Below, piece after piece: positions 58,166 through 64,000 of a stretch of DNA of 64,000 nucleotides. Origin of the DNA: Ostrinia nubilalis (Eukaryota; Arthropoda; Insecta; Lepidoptera; Crambidae). The stretch's first letter is position 1, and the number at the start of each line of letters is the position of its first letter. Under the pieces are notes generated by a model. That model was not told the origin of the DNA, made no database searches, and saw only the letters and a list, made by a program, of their open reading frames with translations. Both the position numbers and the translations under genes were made by a program. The stretch covers positions 2,501-66,500 of the forward strand of contig NC_087105.1 in assembly GCF_963855985.1 (NCBI RefSeq), read 5' to 3'.

Positions 58166-59740
58166 GGCTGAAACGAACGAACAGAGTTCAGTAGCTAAAA
58201 AGCTAAATTATGTAGGTATATTCCCTTTCGTAAGGCATAGATACGAAAAAATATTTCTCGAGTACTTCGTCGTTAAAGAAGAAGACAAAAATTATAGAAG
58301 GTAAGTACTTGATATTCATTTTAAAACACATTTTCTCAATTCCACTGTATGAAATGACAGCAGTTCGAAAAGACAGCGATTTTTACACGGAGCCGCGCGC
58401 AGCCAGCGATATATCTCGCAGCGGGCGCCGCGAACTTTCCACGAAAACGCAGCGCCCGCGCATGGACTCATCTTCTCCAGTTACTCCAATACAACTTCAA
58501 CTGTATTGCGAGATAGTAGGGTTAAAATTACATTGATCCTTAAATAAATGTGCACGAATTTTTCTTGGCACTCACGATGTAATTTCGACGTTACCATGTT
58601 GGTTGTTATGGTTTATTTTACTCGGATTTAAAATGCACGGAGCAGGCGTGTAGTGGTCGTGTTTATTTTGACAAATCGCGGTGTTGTGCGCCGGCCTGTA
58701 ATGAGGTTAATCCGCACCGCATCGCTCGCATGCGAGTAAGAGCCGACAAGTGTGTGCTCAGGGTCCCGTTACTGCACATCGTGTGAGTATCATGTTAATG
58801 TCAAAGATTTTTGATCTTCAGTCAGTTGAACAGAACACGATTGACTGTCGATAAATGGATGCCTTTACATTACGCTCCCACCACACGCTGTTTTCTGACC
58901 TATGTTCTGCTGTACACAAGCATCATGCATCTTTTTGATGCTTTAAATATTAGACTACATTATGTATTACACCCTTGATAATGGTCTAGTATACATAGGT
59001 AGGTATATGTTACTGATAAACGCCGCGCGTGCCGACTGTTCCGACACAGGAACTGACATAAGCACCAGCGATACTAATTTGCAATAATAACATTCACAAT
59101 ACCTACTAAAATAAGTGGAATTAATATTAGAAACATTGCAAGCTTTTTAATTACTATTGACTTGATTGTCTACGTTCAAAGTTGAGTATAAGAGTAATTT
59201 AAAGAGCAGAGAAGAACACACATTCCGTAGCCGGCTGTATGAGACGTGTAAACTACGAATACTAAAACAAAAATAACATAGGTATTGCCTTAAAATATAG
59301 GTATAGTTGTGTATGAATGATTCCAATACTCAATCCATAAACATAAAATGGTTTTGCGTGTTTCACAATTCATTAAAATCTAGAGTCATTTAAAACATTA
59401 TTATAATATCGTTTCGATTACTTAATGCCAATAGAATCAGCTTGAATAGTGTTAATTAAAGGAGATGTCTCGGTGTATCCTCCGCAATACCTGCGGCCCT
59501 TCCGCCTGCGATAGAGCTGCGAGCGGCGCGGGTGTTTACACAGTCTCATCTCGCTGGACCCTTGGTTGAAAAGCACAGTTGTAATAGATACGAACTTGAA
59601 ACAAAATTTATAAGTAACCTTCAGCTATCGACTGCAGTACATGATGACAGTTCTAAGTTTGCTCTTGTCCACGATACGGCATCATTGTTGCTGGCTCAAC
59701 CTCATAATTATTTCCTTGGCAAATTGATTTTCATTTAATC
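58166..59740. other. Upstream non-coding region
   Basis: No gene. GC islands at 58385-58470 and 58675-58760; otherwise AT-rich. Confidence 0.4.
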
Positions 59741-59800
59741 AAATCAAATCAAAAATATTGTATTCAGTTTAGACCAATATTTTGGCATTTATTATCATCT
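59741..59800 (-). mobile_element. LINE 3'-end remnant
   Basis: On the minus strand it reads GGTCTAAACTGAATACAATA then TTTTTGATTTGATTTGATT, close to the terminus of the LINE 3' UTR at 52430-52480 (GTCTAAACTGAATAAATATT). Confidence 0.6.
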
Positions 59801-62415
59801 TATAATTATTATAGGTAACGTAATAAATCATCACTCATCGTTTGTTTATTTCACTCTACATTATTTTTTATATCACAAGTCATGTAATATTAATTTGTAG
59901 GTACATAGGTATTTGTACAATATGCCCAATCATGGAAATTCCTTTAACAAGGCATCGACAGACGTAAACTAGCTGGACTAACTCTTAGGTAGATTTATAA
60001 CTCCTTGTTATCAAAACCTTCATACCCACGCCATCAATCGTCCGGTGTAAATGCCACAAGCGCCTGGACTCGTGATTGCGCCCGTAATTACGCGTCTATT
60101 TGTTTCCGCTAATAGGATTTACATCCCCCGACCGCTTCCTCGTTGCGCCGTAATGGGAATGCCAGCGCAACTATCAAAATTAGCTGACCGGCGCATGCGG
60201 AAACTATCATACTCGGGTACTTAAAAGGGATATTTGCTGCAAACATTCATAAATTCCATCTATCTCTACAAAGGGTTTAGCTAGGCTCCACTCTGATGTG
60301 AGCAGATAAGGACTAGAACTCATTGCCTTCTTTTTCTCTCCCTAGAACACTATGTCCTTTCCATTAAATTACAGAATATTGCAGTGGTTAAAAAAAGTTA
60401 TGGATTAGTCACTGCACATTTCACATTTTAGCTGTTCAATTTTGGAAATTGTTTCTTTGCCGTTTTAGAAGATTATTTACATAACTTCAGGGATTTTCAT
60501 GCAATCTGAGATACAAGTACCAACCTCGAGGGGACCCGCCACTGTGTCACTCGCAAATAGCCGATGAAGTAATCGCCGTCCGCGGCGGATGCGCTATCAG
60601 TTGCGCAAGCGATAGCGCATCCGTCGCACGCGCCGTCAAATGCACTAATCATACCAGAGTAATCTCTATTCAAAGTACTTACAGTTTTTGGGCTCTTTTT
60701 CCTCAAAAAGTTTGAAATTCGATTGGTTTTCTTTTATCCCCTTCTCCAGCGTTTTGCTGCCTTTGTTTTCACATGGCAGCTGTTGCTTCTACACTGAAAA
60801 TTGTAGGTACTGGAGCTGTTGCAGCAAGCAAGAAAACAATAATGAGACAGGATCCTGTTACTTAATAAGTATCAGTAAAAGTAAATTTACAGTAACTATC
60901 CCCCCCCCCTCTAAAAACTAAACTGTTGGCTTAAAAAATCTTGAAAAATTCACAATAATAGTACTTTTTATGAACTTTCCAGGAAAACTGTAAAGGTTAA
61001 GATAGAACAGTTAGTTTAAGAGTAATAGTAGTATAAGTCATGTATTATAAAATTTCATACCTAATAAAAATTCCTTAGAAGAAAATATTAAAAGTGATTT
61101 TAGATGAAGTAATTGCTTGCTTCTGAAATATATTGTGTTAACACGGACTACTACGGAACCCTACACTGCGTGTGGCACGACACGCACTTGGCCAATTTTT
61201 AAATATTTTCAAAACATGTTTTGTAAAACGCAAGATTTATAAAAACAATCCAATGCAAACATAATGCAACTTAGTTGCCACCCATGACGCATTCCTCAAT
61301 CACACTCTAATGACGCGTCCGTCATAACCTCGCGTCATAAGATTACGTGCGGCAAAAACAGCGCGGTAAAAAGACGCGCGGCAAAAACGCGCGTGAGTTA
61401 CGGCGACGTTTACGCGCTCCGCCCGCGCCCGCCCCATGCGCCGGCGCACAATAGTCGAGCTTTTTGTTGCAAGAAGTCGCCGGTATCGAGGTACATACAC
61501 TTTTTGCCATTGCTACATAGAGATGGCTGAGACTACAATGTGAGCTAACTACGATGATGTTTCTTGTCAGAAGATGCTGTATTAGGATTCACTAGTGATT
61601 TTAAATGAAATGAAATTACGAGTATTTATATGACAACAATTCCTTTTCTTCTTCACCTCTCGTATCTAACCTTCAGGTCAGGCCTACAACATTGAGGTCA
61701 CAATCCTGGCAGATTCTAATCTAACAGAACATGAATTGCTTTCTTACCTACCTAACTACACAAATACGTTTTTCAATTTGTGAATTGAATCGAGAAAATA
61801 TAGCTTTCTAACCAGTAGACAGTTGTTCAGCTGGGAATAAGTAGCCAGTCAGGGATAGTCGCTAGCTGGTTGGGGTTTTGCCTATTGATGCTGTACCTCA
61901 CTGAAAGGCCTCTTATACAACAGTTTCTAAAAATATGTGGTCTCGTTCAGAAGTGGTCAACTGACTCGTTGTTGTAATACTGGCATATACGCATAATTGT
62001 CACATCACTGACATTACTCGTGATACATTATCAATAGGTACCTAATAAAATGCAATTTTTGGGCAAAACATACAAAACATACGCGTTGATAGCCGCAGGT
62101 TTTCGAGCCTCTGAGGTTCATCACGTGCGCAGTTTTTGTCGTCGGTAAGAGATATTGTCCTGCCTGTAACTCGAGCGCAGGTTTTGCCGCCGCAATCATA
62201 ACTGGAGATGACAGTAGGGATGTTCTGTTGTTCTCATTTTATTGATGAAATGCCATTTTTTTCTTTTAAATTTAAAATAGTCTGTAAATGACATTTTGGA
62301 ATATATGGAATGGACACGTTGGAATATATTCTGTTAGCTTGTAAGATGATTGAATAATAATAAATAAATAAAGTAAGCCGTTCCCACAAAATTAAATCAA
62401 TAATGTTAAAATTTA
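59801..62415. other. Upstream non-coding region
   Basis: No gene. Contains the stem-loop at 60583, a C-run at 60901-60910 and a GC island at 61310-61450 with ACGCGCGTGAGTTACGGCG. Confidence 0.4.
60583..60626. repeat. GC-rich stem-loop
   Basis: Arms CGGCGGATGCGCTATC and GATAGCGCATCCGTCG pair over 16 positions with one mismatch. The 12-base loop (AGTTGCGCAAGC) itself contains TTGCGCAA. Confidence 0.85.
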
Positions 62416-62640
62416 TCTACAACTAGCTTTTGCCTGCGGATTCAGTCGTGCATTCCCATCCGTCACAGAAATACGTGCTTTGTCGCTCGCGTGCCTTTTC
62501 ATAAAGCGGGATAAAAACTATCCTATGTTTTCCTTGGAGTTCAAACTACATATTTCCATAGCAAATTTCATTTAAATAGGTTCAGCATGAAGAGGTCACA
62601 GGCAGACCAGTAGAGTTACATTCACATTTATATTATGGAT
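62416..62640 (+). mobile_element. RTE-like 3' UTR fragment
   Basis: Contains TTTTGCCTGCGGATTCAG, AAAGCGGGATAAAAACTATC, CATTTAAATAGGTTCAGC and GAAGAGGTCACAGGCAGACC, then TTACATTCACATTTATATTA. This is the standard order of motifs in lepidopteran RTE-type 3' ends. Confidence 0.7.
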
Positions 62641-64000
62641 GTGTTTAACTTTAAATGCGACCGTTCACACACATTTCTGATTTAGAAAACTAACAACACG
62701 TAAATGTCACTAAACAATCGTCGGTCCGCATCGAGCGCCGACTCCTGTTCCCACCGCGGACCACCGTCCCTACGTTATGGCTCATTGTGCGCCGCAAAAA
62801 CCAACGCATTATGACGGCTTGACAACGCTTGTGGCGAATAACGAACCTCCTCGTTTAATGACAGACAGCCGGACGAAAAACTTGCCGGGGAGGATACAAT
62901 GTATGAACAATATTTTGTGTATGGTTTTAATTGTTGCCATTGATTTACGCTGCACACGGCCGTTCGAAGGTGTTGAAAAACGGCCGCCTTTGTTGTGGAC
63001 AAAGCTGCAGCAAATTATTTTCCTGGTTCTCGAAAATAGCCAAGATATTATAGAACAAGAAATTTTCTTCTAACCTTAATACTGAATAATGTGCTCTCGT
63101 GGGCAATATTTCACACTCGTAGCCACTCTATCTTATTCAGAAGCATTTCTTTGTACGTAATCTAAACAGATCTCATAGCTCAAAGTGCTCACTTAAACAT
63201 AATCGGCGCATTGTTGCGCGACGTCTGAATCGCTTAGTGTCACAACACACTCACGCGCATGTCACGCGGGCAGCGATTAGACCCGTTACAGTAAGCCGCG
63301 GCCACAGCAAATATAGATTACCTACAGCACTACTTAGTCTAGAATCATTATGAAGTTCAGTTTGAATTGAAGTGCTCACTTAAATACTTTGGTTTTCAAT
63401 CAACACTCAGTCCCATCATATCACGCGTTTCAATTGTAACGGTTTACTTTAAAACTTAACAATATCACGCAGTATTTTATCCACACTATCGCTCAATATA
63501 GTGATGTGGCCATAGCCTTAGTCAGATAGCAAGCGTTTACAGGCCCGGGCCCACACATCCAACACTCCAATAACAGCCATTATGCGATTGTTCTCCATCT
63601 GATACCGGTTATGCACATGTCACGCGCGGCGTTACACTAATGTATCGATACTATCGACTAAACTGAGCCCCGAGATATCAGCCAGAACAAGAGCTTTAGG
63701 AAAAAGCTTGATTATAATTTTCAGTTCTAGATTACTCAGATTCACCCCAGCAATTTTGGTAGCTGCTGCTCTAATCTATTTATTACTAATTTGCTTACAC
63801 ATGATGTTGTTTCACGCAAATGCACGTCTTAAGATCAGTGGTGATCTGCTTTAAATATTTCGACGATTACGACGACGATTTCATTTTGTTTCAAAATAAG
63901 GTAAGACAAAGTAATTAACCTACTTGTAAAAACAAAATAACTTACTACTAACTACAATGTTTATTCTTCACTTTCATGAGTGTTTCAAATTCAAATTGAT
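62641..64000. other. Upstream non-coding region
   Basis: No gene recognised. The open frame at 62777-63073 has no motif. Short GC-richer patches at 62720-62780 and 63210-63310. Confidence 0.4.

Noticed and set aside
26280..62388. Cluster of Su(H)/CSL sites (26280, 31189, 39440, 46218, 62380) as evidence for Notch autoregulation
   Set aside because: The count of YGTGRGAA-type matches is about what chance gives for this length, and they are not clustered. Only the site at 31189 is listed, with low confidence.

Overview
The window is a eukaryotic chromosome end, almost certainly lepidopteran. It opens with about 6.8 kb of pure (CCTAA)n, the C-rich strand of the insect TTAGG telomere. It also holds short retroelement and MITE families typical of moth and butterfly genomes: a tRNA-derived SINE, RTE-like 3' ends ending in (GAT)n, foldback elements, and a piggyBac-like deletion derivative in TTAA. 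I cannot name the species from sequence alone.

Layout: 1-6804 telomere. 6805-12572 subtelomeric satellite of 46 complete 123-bp monomers plus one truncated monomer; each monomer carries five telomere-like blocks, and the array is organised near the telomere as a ten-monomer higher-order repeat. 12573-14880 is a transition zone with retroelement debris. 14881-30198 is one complete minus-strand gene, which I reconstruct as 17 coding exons of Serrate, the Jagged-type Notch ligand. 30199-30600 is its GC-rich promoter and 5' UTR. 30600-64000 has no convincing protein-coding gene: it is AT-rich DNA with short GC-rich islands and decayed transposons, and plausibly includes the regulatory domain of Serrate.

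The Serrate reconstruction is internally consistent. All 34 exon ends have GT/AG, phases match at all 16 junctions, and the total is 3,726 nt, or 1,241 codons plus stop. Domain order is signal peptide, MNNL/C2-like N-terminus, DSL, about 15 EGF repeats, a VWC-like cysteine-rich region, one transmembrane helix and a 116-residue cytoplasmic tail. This is the order of a Jagged/Serrate ligand, which signals to Notch on neighbouring cells. Intron 1 is about 8.5 kb and holds most of the local transposon debris and a second GC-rich block.

The most interesting points are two very small, phase-symmetric exons (30 bp and 57 bp) flanking EGF9. Each encodes an even number of cysteines, and skipping either leaves an in-frame EGF array. 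Others are the satellite's higher-order structure and seamless join to the telomere, a 13-codon upstream ORF ending 4 nt before the Serrate start, a 68-bp perfect palindrome in intron 1, a nested retrotransposon insertion, and a piggyBac derivative retaining both coding ends without its catalytic core. I found no evidence of a wholly new biological system.
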